The notes under the pieces were generated by a model. That model was given only the letters and a program-made list of their open reading frames with translations. It had not been told where the DNA came from and did no database searches. From Streptomyces sp. NBC_00286 (GTDB lineage: Bacteria > Actinomycetota > Actinomycetes > Streptomycetales > Streptomycetaceae), in NCBI RefSeq assembly GCF_036173125.1, contig NZ_CP108054.1:1860001-1924000 (forward strand): a stretch of DNA of 64,000 bases, read 5' to 3'. Within the stretch, counting starts at the first letter, position 1. The number at the start of each line of letters is the position of its first letter. Position numbers and translations under genes: made by a program. This document shows, in pieces, positions 24,997 to 33,186 of this stretch.

Positions 24997-25665
24997 GTGC
25001 GTTCTCTTCCTCTGCCGCTCGCCCTCACCGCGCGTCTGCTGCCGGTCGCCGTGCTCGCATCGGCGGGCTGGGCGCTGGCGTCCGGGCCGTTCGCAGCGTC
25101 CCCGGCCGGGGACGCGGATGACAAGGCGGCCTCGGACAGACCCAGCGCGTCGCCGTCCGCGCCGTCCACGGCGGCGGCGACCCGGACGTACCGCGTGTCA
25201 CCGAAGCCCTGCCTGGGGCTCGCGGAGAAGACGGTGACCTCGCTGGTGCCGGGCGCCAAGGCGGCCGGCAAGGAGATCCCGTCGACCAACGAGTCGGTGC
25301 GCCGCACCTGTTCATGGAACGCGCTCAAGGAGTTCGACTACCGCTGGCTCGACGTCTCGTACGAGATCAAGAAGAGCGACCAGATCGCGGCGACGGCCTA
25401 CAAGGAGCGCGTCGCGAAGCACGGCGGCGGAGGGGCGGTCCCCGGTCTCGGGGACGAGGCGTACTCCGTGGTGAACCTCACCACCGAGGACAAGCAGCAG
25501 ACGCGCGAAGGCATGGTGATCGTCCGCGCGTCCAACGCGATGGTGGTCGTCACCTACAACGGCAGTGACTTCGAGTCGAAGAAGGCACCCAGTACGGACG
25601 AGATCAACAAGGGCGCCATCAAGGCGGCCAAGGAGGCGGTGGCCGCGCTGGAGAAGGCTCAGTAG
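24997..25665 (+). CDS. Secreted/anchored protein, DUF3558-like
   Basis: Exported protein of 222 residues: a hydrophobic N-terminus (residues 3-30), an Ala/Ser/Pro linker to about 65, and a compact domain with two Cys (SPKPCLGLAEKTVTSLVPGAK and VRRTCSWNALKEF). The two-Cys spacing and the CSW motif recall DUF3558-type actinobacterial lipoproteins, though no lipobox Cys is seen. The length and start are reasonably set by GTG 24997. No enzymatic motif is visible. Confidence 0.68.
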   Translation: MRSLPLPLALTARLLPVAVLASAGWALASGPFAASPAGDADDKAASDRPSASPSAPSTAAATRTYRVSPKPCLGLAEKTVTSLVPGAKAAGKEIPSTNESVRRTCSWNALKEFDYRWLDVSYEIKKSDQIAATAYKERVAKHGGGGAVPGLGDEAYSVVNLTTEDKQQTREGMVIVRASNAMVVVTYNGSDFESKKAPSTDEINKGAIKAAKEAVAALEKAQ

Positions 25666-25701
25666 AGCCCGTTTTCCACCAGCGCGGCCCGCACCAACCC
25701 G

Positions 25702-27258
25702 TCACACGTCCTTGGGCTCGCGCTCCCTGCCGCCCATCAGCACCACGTACAGCAGCACCGACGCCGCCAGGCCCACCGCCCAGCCGTAGTCGGCGAGCGG
25801 CTTCAGGAACGGGATCAGTCCGTCCGCCGGGAAGGGGCCGGCCTTGTTGCCGTCGGCGTCGACGTTGGAGTACGAGCCGCCCACGGCGAGGACGGCGCCT
25901 ACGGCGAAGGCCACCAGTGCCCGCCAGTTCCAGCCGGAGCTGTACCAGTAGCGGCTGCCCTCGGTGTAGAGGCCGGACAGGTCCAGGTGAGTACGGCGGA
26001 CCAGCCAATAGTCGGCGATGAGGATGCCGACCACGGTGCCGAGGAGGCCGCCGACGGTACCCAGCCACGTGAAGATGTAGACGTCCGGGTTCTCGATCAG
26101 CTTCCAAGGGAAGATGACCACGCCGATGCAGCAGGCGATGAGCGCCCCGGTGCGGAAGTTGATGAGCTTCGGGGCCAGGTTGGACAGGTCGTACGCCGGG
26201 CTGACCAGGTTGGCGGCGACGTTCGTGGACAGCGTGGCGAGCAGCAGTATGAAGAGCGCGAAGAGCACCCCGATCGTGCTGTCCATCCGGGCCGCGAGCT
26301 GGCTCGGGTCCCAGATCGGCTCGCCGTACACGGCCTGCGCGCCAGAGGTGACCAGCACCGACAGCAGTGCGAACGCGGCCATGGTGGTCGGCAGTCCCAG
26401 CGACTGGCCCCACACCTGGGCCTTCTGTCCGGCGCCGAAGCGGGTGAAGTCGGGGATGTTGAGGGAGAGCGTCGACCAGAAGCCGATCATGCCCATCAGC
26501 GCCGGGAAGAAGACCTTCCAGAAGTCGGCGCCCCAGCCGAGCTGTGAGGGCTGGTCGAGCAGCGGGCCGAAGCCGCCCGCCTTGTTCGCGATCCACACCA
26601 GCAGCGCCACCGCGCCGGCCAGCATCAGCGGCGCCGCCCAGTTCTCCAGCCGCCGCACCGCGTCCATGCCGCGCAGGATGATGACGATCTCGACGGCGAA
26701 GAAGAGCAGGAAGCACAGCCACTGTGTCCACGGATAGCCGCCGACCTTGCCGGCGTCGGTCCACCAGCTGCCCGCCCCGGACAGCTTCCCGGCGAGGAAG
26801 TAGATGGACTGACCGCCGATCCAGGTCTGGATGCCGAACCAGGCGCAGGCCACAAGGCCGCGCAGCAGCGCCGGCAGATTGGCGCCGCGCAGCCCGAAGG
26901 AGGCACGGGCGAGCACGGGGAACGGAATGCCGTACTTCGGCCCCGCGTGGCCGGTCAGCAGCATCGGCAGCAGCACGATGACGTTGCCGAGCGCGATGGT
27001 GAGCACGGACTGCTTCCAGTCCATGCCGAGTGCGACCAGGCCGGCCGCGAGCGTCCACGACGGCACGTTGACCGCCATCCCGATCCACAGCGCGGCGAAG
27101 TTGTAGGTCGTCCAGCGCCGATCGGCGAGCGGAACGGGACGCAGGTCCTCGTTGGCGAAGGGACTGTCGGCGGGGAAGGCGCCGGGGGCGAGTTCGATCC
27201 GGCCGTTGGCGTCGGTGGTCTGGCTCGGCGGCGGACCCGTGGGGACGGTTTCGGTCAT
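25702..27258 (-). CDS. NCS1-family nucleobase/hydantoin permease
   Basis: Permease of 518 residues with about twelve membrane segments. NCS1 signatures include the N-terminal DLRPVPLADRRWTTYNFAALWIGMAVN, then GPKYGIPFPVLARASFGLRGANLPALLRG, and LSLNIPDFTRFG. NCS1 members import uracil, allantoin, hydantoin or cytosine. It is the last gene of the pyrimidine/hydantoin catabolic operon, 183 bp after the F420-type oxidoreductase, so uracil or hydantoin is the likely cargo. ATG 27258 (MTETVP) is chosen over the longer frame from 27354. Confidence 0.9.
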   Translation of the reverse strand: MTETVPTGPPPSQTTDANGRIELAPGAFPADSPFANEDLRPVPLADRRWTTYNFAALWIGMAVNVPSWTLAAGLVALGMDWKQSVLTIALGNVIVLLPMLLTGHAGPKYGIPFPVLARASFGLRGANLPALLRGLVACAWFGIQTWIGGQSIYFLAGKLSGAGSWWTDAGKVGGYPWTQWLCFLLFFAVEIVIILRGMDAVRRLENWAAPLMLAGAVALLVWIANKAGGFGPLLDQPSQLGWGADFWKVFFPALMGMIGFWSTLSLNIPDFTRFGAGQKAQVWGQSLGLPTTMAAFALLSVLVTSGAQAVYGEPIWDPSQLAARMDSTIGVLFALFILLLATLSTNVAANLVSPAYDLSNLAPKLINFRTGALIACCIGVVIFPWKLIENPDVYIFTWLGTVGGLLGTVVGILIADYWLVRRTHLDLSGLYTEGSRYWYSSGWNWRALVAFAVGAVLAVGGSYSNVDADGNKAGPFPADGLIPFLKPLADYGWAVGLAASVLLYVVLMGGREREPKDV

Positions 27259-27441
27259 GGGCAGGCCAATCAAGGGAGGTGGGACGGGAGTTGGCCGTGC
27301 GGGGGCCTGGCCGGCGCCGGGGCGGGCAGGGCGGCGTGGGACATGCCTGCCCATTGCCGGCGTCGCCCACCCCTCCCCGGGACGGCGGGGAGGGGGAAGT
27401 GTGGGGCGTTGGGGAGTCAGGAGGAGCGGTTCGGGTACGGA

Positions 27442-28461
27442 TCAGGCGTTCAGCGCGGGGATGACCTTCTGGCCGTACGCGTCGATCACGGCCTCTTGCG
27501 CGTCATGCATGTCGTACACGGCGAACTGGTCGACGCCCAGCTCACGCAGCGCGTTCAGTTTCTCCACGTGCTTCTCGACCGGGCCGATGACGCAGAACCG
27601 GTCGACGATCTCGTCCGGCACGAACTGGGTGTCCGGGTTGCCGCTGCGCCCGTGGTGCGAGTAGTCGTACCCCTCGCGGGCCTTGATGTAGTCGGTGAGC
27701 GTCTCCGGAACCACGGCGCCGTCGGACCCGTACTTGGACACCAGGTCCGCGACATGGTTGCCGACCATCCCGCCGAACCAGCGGCACTGTTCACGCGCGT
27801 GCGCGAGCGCCTCCGGTGAGTCGTCCTCGGTGACATACGCCGGGGCGGCCACGCAGATCTTGACGTCGGACGGGTCACGACCGGCCGCGACCGCCGCGTC
27901 TTTCACCGCCTTCACCATGTACTCGGTCAGATACAGATCAGACAGCTGGAGGATGAAGCCGTCGGCCTCCTCACCGGTCATCTTCAGGGCCTTCGGACCG
28001 TACGCGGCCATCCAGACCGGGAGTTCGGCGCCGGGCTTGATCCACGGGAACCTGATGACGGTGCCGCCGAGGTCCGCCTCCTCACCGCTGCCCAGCGCCC
28101 GGATCACCTTCATGGCCTCGCTGATACGGGCCAGGGTGTTGGGCTTGCGACCCGCGACCCGCATCGCGGAGTCGCCGCGGCCGATGCCGCACACCGTCCG
28201 GTTGCCGAACATGTCGTTGAGCGTGGCGAAGGTCGAGGCGGTGACCTCCCAGGTGCGGGTGCCCGGGTTGGTGACCATCGGGCCGACCTTCAGCTTCGAC
28301 GTGTTCGACAGGATCTGGCTGTAGATCACGAACGGCTCCTGCCAGAGCACGGCGGAGTCGAAGGTCCAGCCGTACGTGAAGCCGTTGCGCTCGGCCCGCT
28401 TCATCAGGCTGATGACGCGGGAGGCGGGCGGGTCGGTCTGCAGGACGAGTCCGAAGTCCAT
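27442..28461 (-). CDS. LLM-class F420-dependent oxidoreductase in pyrimidine operon
   Basis: Luciferase-like TIM-barrel enzyme of 339 residues (TIGR03842-like). Features include MDFGLVLQTDPPASRVISLMKRAERNGFTYGWTFDS, VCGIGRGDSAMRVAGRKPNTLARISEAM and PVWMAAYGPKALKMTGEEADGF, the F420/FMN-binding pattern of this superfamily. It lies 11 bp downstream of dihydropyrimidinase and between it and the permease. No classical dihydropyrimidine dehydrogenase is in the cluster, so it is a candidate for the pyrimidine-ring reduction or another redox step. That is an inference from context. Confidence 0.87.
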   Translation of the reverse strand: MDFGLVLQTDPPASRVISLMKRAERNGFTYGWTFDSAVLWQEPFVIYSQILSNTSKLKVGPMVTNPGTRTWEVTASTFATLNDMFGNRTVCGIGRGDSAMRVAGRKPNTLARISEAMKVIRALGSGEEADLGGTVIRFPWIKPGAELPVWMAAYGPKALKMTGEEADGFILQLSDLYLTEYMVKAVKDAAVAAGRDPSDVKICVAAPAYVTEDDSPEALAHAREQCRWFGGMVGNHVADLVSKYGSDGAVVPETLTDYIKAREGYDYSHHGRSGNPDTQFVPDEIVDRFCVIGPVEKHVEKLNALRELGVDQFAVYDMHDAQEAVIDAYGQKVIPALNA

Positions 28462-28472
28462 GGGCGCCGCTC

Positions 28473-29876
28473 CTAGTTGAGGTACTGACAGGTGGAGCGC
28501 GGGGTGTAGACACCGTGACCGGCACGTCCGGTGAACTCCCGCTCGGTGATGACGAGTTCGCCCCGCGAGAGGACCGTCTCGACGCGGCCGGTGACGCTCT
28601 TGCCCTCGTACGCCGAGTAGTCGACGTTCATGTGGTGCGTGTCGGCGGACAGGACCTGCTCGGCCCCCGGGTCGTAGATGACGACGTCGGCGTCGGCGCC
28701 CGGCGCGATGGTGCCCTTCTTCGGGTACAGGCCGAACATCCGGGCCGGAGTGGCGCAGGCGATCTCGATCCAGCGGCGGCGGGTGATGTGTCCGTCGACG
28801 ACGGCCTGGTGGAGGAGGTCCATACGGTTCTCGACGCCCGGCAGACCGTTGGGGATCTTGGAGAAGTCACCGCGGCCCAGTTCCTTCTGGCCGACGAAAC
28901 AGAAGGGGCAGTGGTCGGTGGAGACGACCTGGAGATCGTTCGTGCGCAGGCCCCGCCACAGGTACTTCTGGTGCTCCTTGGGGCGCAGCGGCGTGGAGCA
29001 CACGTACTTGGACCCCTCGAAGTCCGGCTCCGCGAGGTTGTCCGTGGACAGGAACAGATACTGCGGGCAGGTCTCGCCGAAGACGTTCAGACCCTCGTCG
29101 CGCGCCCGTGCCAGCTCGGCGACTGCCTCCATCGCCGAGACGTGCACGACATACAGCGGGGCGCCCGCGACCTGGGCGAGCTTGATGGCGCGGTGAGTGG
29201 CCTCGGCTTCGAGGAGCGCCTTCCGCACCTCGCCGTGATACCGCGGATCCGTCTCCCCCCGCGCCAGCGCCTGCTCGACGAGGACGTCGATCGCGATGCC
29301 GTTCTCGGCGTGCATCATGATCAGCCCGCCGTTCTCGGCGGAGCGCTGCATGGCGCGCAGGATCTGGCCGTCGTCGCTGTAGAAGACGCCGGGGTAGGCC
29401 ATGAACTGCTTGAAGGAGGTGACGCCCTCCTCCACGAGCAGGTCCATCTCCTTGAGGGTCTCCGGGTTGACGTCGGAGACGATCATGTGGAAGCCGTAGT
29501 CGATGGCGCACTTGCCGTCGGCCTTGGCGTTCCAGGCGTCCAGGCCCTCACGGAGCGAGTGGCCCACGGTCTGCACCGCGAAGTCGACGATCGTCGTGGT
29601 GCCGCCCCAGGCCGCGGCCCGGGTGCCGGTCTCGAAGGTGTCGGAGGCGAAGGTGCCGCCGAACGGCAACTCCATGTGCGTATGGGCGTCGACACCGCCC
29701 GGGATCACGTACTTCCCGGTGGCGTCGATGATGCGCTCGGCGGTCCAGGCCTCGGCGGCCGGGGTGCCGGAGGCGGCGAGGGCGGCGATACGGCCGTCCT
29801 CGATCAGGACGTCGGCGTGGATCTCGTCGGACGCGGTGATGACGAGGCCACCGCGGATGACGGTACGACTGCTCAT
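28473..29876 (-). CDS. hydA: Dihydropyrimidinase (D-hydantoinase)
   Basis: Cyclic amidohydrolase of 467 residues. The metal motif GVDAHTHMELPFGG holds the two His ligands. The carbamylated Lys is in VTSFKQFMAYPG, later His are in MHAENG and VVHVSAMEA, and the Asp ligand is in STDHCPF. It hydrolyses 5,6-dihydrouracil or hydantoins to N-carbamoyl amino acids. It is the third gene of the operon after beta-ureidopropionase and the aminotransferase, completing the ring-opening step. Confidence 0.93.
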   Translation of the reverse strand: MSSRTVIRGGLVITASDEIHADVLIEDGRIAALAASGTPAAEAWTAERIIDATGKYVIPGGVDAHTHMELPFGGTFASDTFETGTRAAAWGGTTTIVDFAVQTVGHSLREGLDAWNAKADGKCAIDYGFHMIVSDVNPETLKEMDLLVEEGVTSFKQFMAYPGVFYSDDGQILRAMQRSAENGGLIMMHAENGIAIDVLVEQALARGETDPRYHGEVRKALLEAEATHRAIKLAQVAGAPLYVVHVSAMEAVAELARARDEGLNVFGETCPQYLFLSTDNLAEPDFEGSKYVCSTPLRPKEHQKYLWRGLRTNDLQVVSTDHCPFCFVGQKELGRGDFSKIPNGLPGVENRMDLLHQAVVDGHITRRRWIEIACATPARMFGLYPKKGTIAPGADADVVIYDPGAEQVLSADTHHMNVDYSAYEGKSVTGRVETVLSRGELVITEREFTGRAGHGVYTPRSTCQYLN

Positions 29877-29972
29877 GGTCCTCTCCTTGGTCGCGGTGGT
29901 GGGTACTGATGACGTACGGATCGCCCGGCGCCGTCCGGATCGACGGGCGCCGGGACGACCGTCGCCGATGTC

Positions 29973-31262
29973 CTACGGGGCGCTCCGCAGCGCGCGCTCG
30001 AGGATCGCGGCGCCCTCTTCGGCCTCCGCGACGGTGAGTGAGAGCGGTGGGGCGATGCGCAGGACGCTGGTGTTGTGGCCGCCGCCCTTGCCGATCAACA
30101 GGCCTTCCTCGCGGGCCGCTTCGAGCACGGCGGCAGCCGCGTCCGGGTCGGCCTCGTCGGTGCCGGGCTTCACCAGCTCGACGCCGATCATCAGCCCGCG
30201 GCCACGGATCTCGCGTACGCCCTGATGCTGCGCGGCGACGGCCCGCAGCCGCTCGATGAGCATGCCGCCGACGCGTCGGGCGTTGCCTTGAAGGTCGTGT
30301 TCGAGGAGGTACGTGAGGTTGGCGTTCCCGGCGGCCATCGTGACCGGAGAGCCGCCGAAGGTCGAAATGGAGTTGGAGTCAAGGCAGTTCATGACCTCGG
30401 CTCGGGCGACGACACCGCCGATCGACATACCGTTGCCGATGCCCTTGGCGAAGGTCAGCATGTCCGGCGGTCCTGAGTCGCCGTGAGCCTGCCAGCCCCA
30501 GAAGTGGTCGCCGGTCCGGCCCCAGCCGGTCTGCACCTCGTCGGCGATCCACAGGATGCCGCGCTCCTGGAGCACCTCACGGAAAGCCGCGTACAGTCCG
30601 TCCGGCGGTGCGGTGAAGCCGCCGACACCCTGAATGGGCTCGGCGATCAGGGCCGCGGGCGCGCGGACATGGCCGAGCAGGTCCTCGAGGTCGGCGACGC
30701 AGGCAGCGATGAACTCGGCGTCGTCGAGGTCGGCGTACGGACCGCGGGTGCGGACGCCGCCGTGGACGTACAACGTCTGGAGCGGCGAGAGGCTGGTCGG
30801 CGACCACCCCTTGTTGCCGGTGATGCCGACCGCGCTGAACGAACGGCCGTGGTAGCTGTTGCGCATCGCCAGGATCTGGTTGCTCTGCCGGTACGCGGTC
30901 GCCAGCAGCAGCGCGGTGTCGTTGGCCTCCGTGCCGGACGTCGTGAAGAAGACACGGGCGTCCGGGATGCCGGACAACTGGGCGATACGCTCGGCGAGTT
31001 CGACCATCGACCGGTTGAGGTAGAGGGTCGAAGTGTGGATGATCCGCCCGGCCTGCTCGCTGACGGCCTTCGTCACCTCGGGGAGCGCGTGCGCGGTCAT
31101 GGTGGTCAGAATGCCGCCGAAGAAGTCGAGGTACTTCTTCCCCGCGGCGTCCCAGACGTAGCGGCCCTCGCCGTGGGTGATCTCGAGAGGATCGGCGTAG
31201 TAGAGGGCGAGCCAGTCAGGGAGGACTGCCTTGTGGCGGGCGAACAGATCCAGGTCACTCAT
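29973..31262 (-). CDS. Class III PLP aminotransferase, probably beta-alanine/omega-amino acid
   Basis: Aminotransferase of 429 residues of the class III (AGXT2/omega-amino acid) group. Motifs include TSGTEANDTALLLATAYRQ, NSYHGRSFSAVG and ILWIADEVQTGWGRTG. The PLP Lys is in LTFAKGIGNGMSIGG, followed by ISTFGGSPVTMAAGNA. Its ATG overlaps the upstream nitrilase stop as ATGA. In this operon it would transaminate beta-alanine or beta-aminoisobutyrate released by beta-ureidopropionase. Confidence 0.9.
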   Translation of the reverse strand: MSDLDLFARHKAVLPDWLALYYADPLEITHGEGRYVWDAAGKKYLDFFGGILTTMTAHALPEVTKAVSEQAGRIIHTSTLYLNRSMVELAERIAQLSGIPDARVFFTTSGTEANDTALLLATAYRQSNQILAMRNSYHGRSFSAVGITGNKGWSPTSLSPLQTLYVHGGVRTRGPYADLDDAEFIAACVADLEDLLGHVRAPAALIAEPIQGVGGFTAPPDGLYAAFREVLQERGILWIADEVQTGWGRTGDHFWGWQAHGDSGPPDMLTFAKGIGNGMSIGGVVARAEVMNCLDSNSISTFGGSPVTMAAGNANLTYLLEHDLQGNARRVGGMLIERLRAVAAQHQGVREIRGRGLMIGVELVKPGTDEADPDAAAAVLEAAREEGLLIGKGGGHNTSVLRIAPPLSLTVAEAEEGAAILERALRSAP

Positions 31263-32101
31263 GGCTGCACCAGTCCCTCGTAGGCGTCGGGCCGGCGGTC
31301 CCGGTAAAAGGCCCATTGCTGACGCACTTCCTCGATGAGATCGAAGTCGAGGTCGCGTACGACAAGCTCCTCCGTCTTGTCGCTCGCGGTCTCGCCGACG
31401 AACTGCCCGCGGGGGTCGACGAAGTAACTCGTCCCGTAGAAGTCGTTGTCGCCGTACTCCTCCTGGCCGACGCGGTTGATCGCGGCGATGAAGTACTCGT
31501 TGGCGACGGCGGCGGCGGGCTGCTCCAACTGCCAGAGATAGGCGGAGAGACCACGGGAGGTGGCGGACGGGTTGTAGACCAACTGGGCGCCGTTGAGGCC
31601 GAGTTGGCGCCAGCCTTCCGGGAAGTGGCGGTCGTAGCAGATGTAGACGCCGACCTTGCCGACGGCCGTGTCGAAGACGGGCCAGCCGAGGTTGCCCGGT
31701 TTGAAGTAGTACTTCTCCCAGAAGCCCTTGACCTGGGGGATGTGGTGCTTGCGGTACTTGCCGAGGAAGGTGCCGTCGGCGTCGATCACGGCGGCGGTGT
31801 TGAAGTAGAAGCCGGACTGTTCGACCTCGAAGACCGGGACGACGATGACCATGCCGGTTTCGCGCGCGAGCTCCTGCATACGGGTCACGGTCGGGCCGTC
31901 CGGTACCGGCTCGGCCCACTTGTAGTGTTCCGGGTCCTGCACCTGGCAGAAGTACGGCGCGTTGAAGACTTCCTGGAATCCGATGACCTTCGCGCCCTGA
32001 CGGGCCGCTTCGCGGGCGTGTTCCTCGTGCTTGGCGACCATGGATGCGGTGTCGCCGGTCCAGGTGGCCTGGACCAGGGCGGCACGTACGACGTTGGCCA
32101 T
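31259..32101 (-). CDS. Carbon-nitrogen hydrolase, probable beta-ureidopropionase
   Basis: Nitrilase-superfamily amidase of 280 residues. The Glu-Lys-Cys triad is visible in IGFQEVFNAPYF (Glu), LGKYRKHHIPQVKGFWEKYYF (Lys) and VGVYICYDRHFPE (Cys). It should hydrolyse N-carbamoyl-beta-alanine to beta-alanine, CO2 and ammonia, the step after dihydropyrimidinase. It is the first gene of the operon. A GACGCA hexamer tract lies upstream (32130-32192 region), so the promoter is probably upstream of or within 32102-32260. Confidence 0.9.
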   Translation of the reverse strand: MANVVRAALVQATWTGDTASMVAKHEEHAREAARQGAKVIGFQEVFNAPYFCQVQDPEHYKWAEPVPDGPTVTRMQELARETGMVIVVPVFEVEQSGFYFNTAAVIDADGTFLGKYRKHHIPQVKGFWEKYYFKPGNLGWPVFDTAVGKVGVYICYDRHFPEGWRQLGLNGAQLVYNPSATSRGLSAYLWQLEQPAAAVANEYFIAAINRVGQEEYGDNDFYGTSYFVDPRGQFVGETASDKTEELVVRDLDFDLIEEVRQQWAFYRDRRPDAYEGLVQP

Positions 32102-32129
32102 GAGCTTGCTCCTTCGACCGGTCGACCGG

Positions 32130-32192
<63 letters not shown>

Positions 32193-32279
32193 CGCCCGTA
32201 GACGCTGGAGCCCCGAAAGTAAGCGGAGCCGCTGCGCTCGGCAAGACCATCGGCGTTAACCGGTGGAGTCGATCATGTT

Positions 32280-33115
32280 TCTTCCTCCGGTTGGGGCGCC
32301 TGGGGGCGGGTTGGGTTTGTTGCCGGCGGGGTGCCTCCGGCGGTGGTGCGATTGGGTTCGTTGGCGGCGGGTTGCCTCCGGCGGTTGTGCGGTTGGGTCC
32401 GTTGTCGGCTGCGGCGCCATTGTGGCTGGTCGCGCCGCCCCGCGGGGTGCCTCCGGCGGTTGGGCGGGTGCGGGTGCGTGGTGGTTGCTCGCGCAGTTCC
32501 CCGCGCCCCTAGGTGGTTGGTGGGTGCGGGGCCGCGGTCCGGTGCGTCAGCCCGTCGCCAACAGGGCATACGACCCCTTGCTGACACAGGGCGCAGGTAT
32601 GCCCAGACCGAAGCTAAGCGACGGGCATACGACGCACCGGCCCACGTCCCCTCCCACCGGCGGGAAGCCGCGGGTAGTCGGGCGTGCTGGGCCTCCCGCC
32701 GACGGGAAGCCGCGGGCAGTCGGGCGTGCGGGGCCTCCCGCCGCTGAGAGCTGCGGGCAGTCGGGCGTGCGGGGCCTCCCGCCGGCGGGAAGCCGCGGGC
32801 AGTCGGGCGTGCGGGGCCTCCCGCTGTTGAGAAGCTGCGGGCACGTGGGGCATGCGGGCTTTTCGGGTCGCTTGCTCTTCCGGGTGCGGGCAGTCGCAGG
32901 TTTTTAGGGAGTTTTTAGGGGCGCGGGGAACTGCGCGACCAGCCACAACGCACCCGCAGCCGCGACACAACCCCGACACCCCACCCCGGTAGGCACCTCA
33001 CCCACCCGCGGTAAGCGCCCCCCCACCCCGCCGCAGGCACCCCGCCCACCCCACGCAGAGGGGCCTGGGGGCGGAGCCCCGAGTTTCGGGAAGGGGCGGG
33101 GTTGGGGAAAGGAAC
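32280..33115. repeat. Left arm of a long mirrored repeat region
   Basis: This gene-free block carries, from outside in, GGGGTGCCTCCGGCGG repeats (32320-32470), a GCGCAGTTCCCCGCGCCCCTA element (32494-32512), a segment with GACGGGCATACGACGCACCGG (32620-32645), 41-bp tandem repeats, a reversed GGGGCGCGGGGAACTGCGCG element (32920-32940) and a reversed GCGGAGCCCC...GGGGCGGGGTTGGGG element (33068-33107). The same parts occur in opposite orientation and mirrored order at 36010-36690. No gene is supported in 32102-33186. Confidence 0.75.
32655..32850. repeat. 41-42 bp tandem repeat, about 4.5 copies
   Basis: Units ending in GGGCCTCCCGCC end near 32700, 32742, 32783 and 32824. Each has GGCGGGAAGCCGCGGGCAGT or a diverged form, then CGGGCGTGCGGGG. 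The series lies within the left mirrored arm and has no counterpart of this length in the right arm, so it looks like a local expansion. Spacers are not unique, so it is not a CRISPR array. Confidence 0.8.
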
Positions 33116-33186
33116 CGCCAACGACGGGCCCGCAGTCGCCCATGAACCGAACCCACCACCCCCCGTGGGCGCCGGACTGCCAGGGG

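Noticed and set aside
32655..32850. 41-bp repeats considered as a CRISPR array
   Set aside because: No spacers, imperfect units and location inside a dispersed repeat region.
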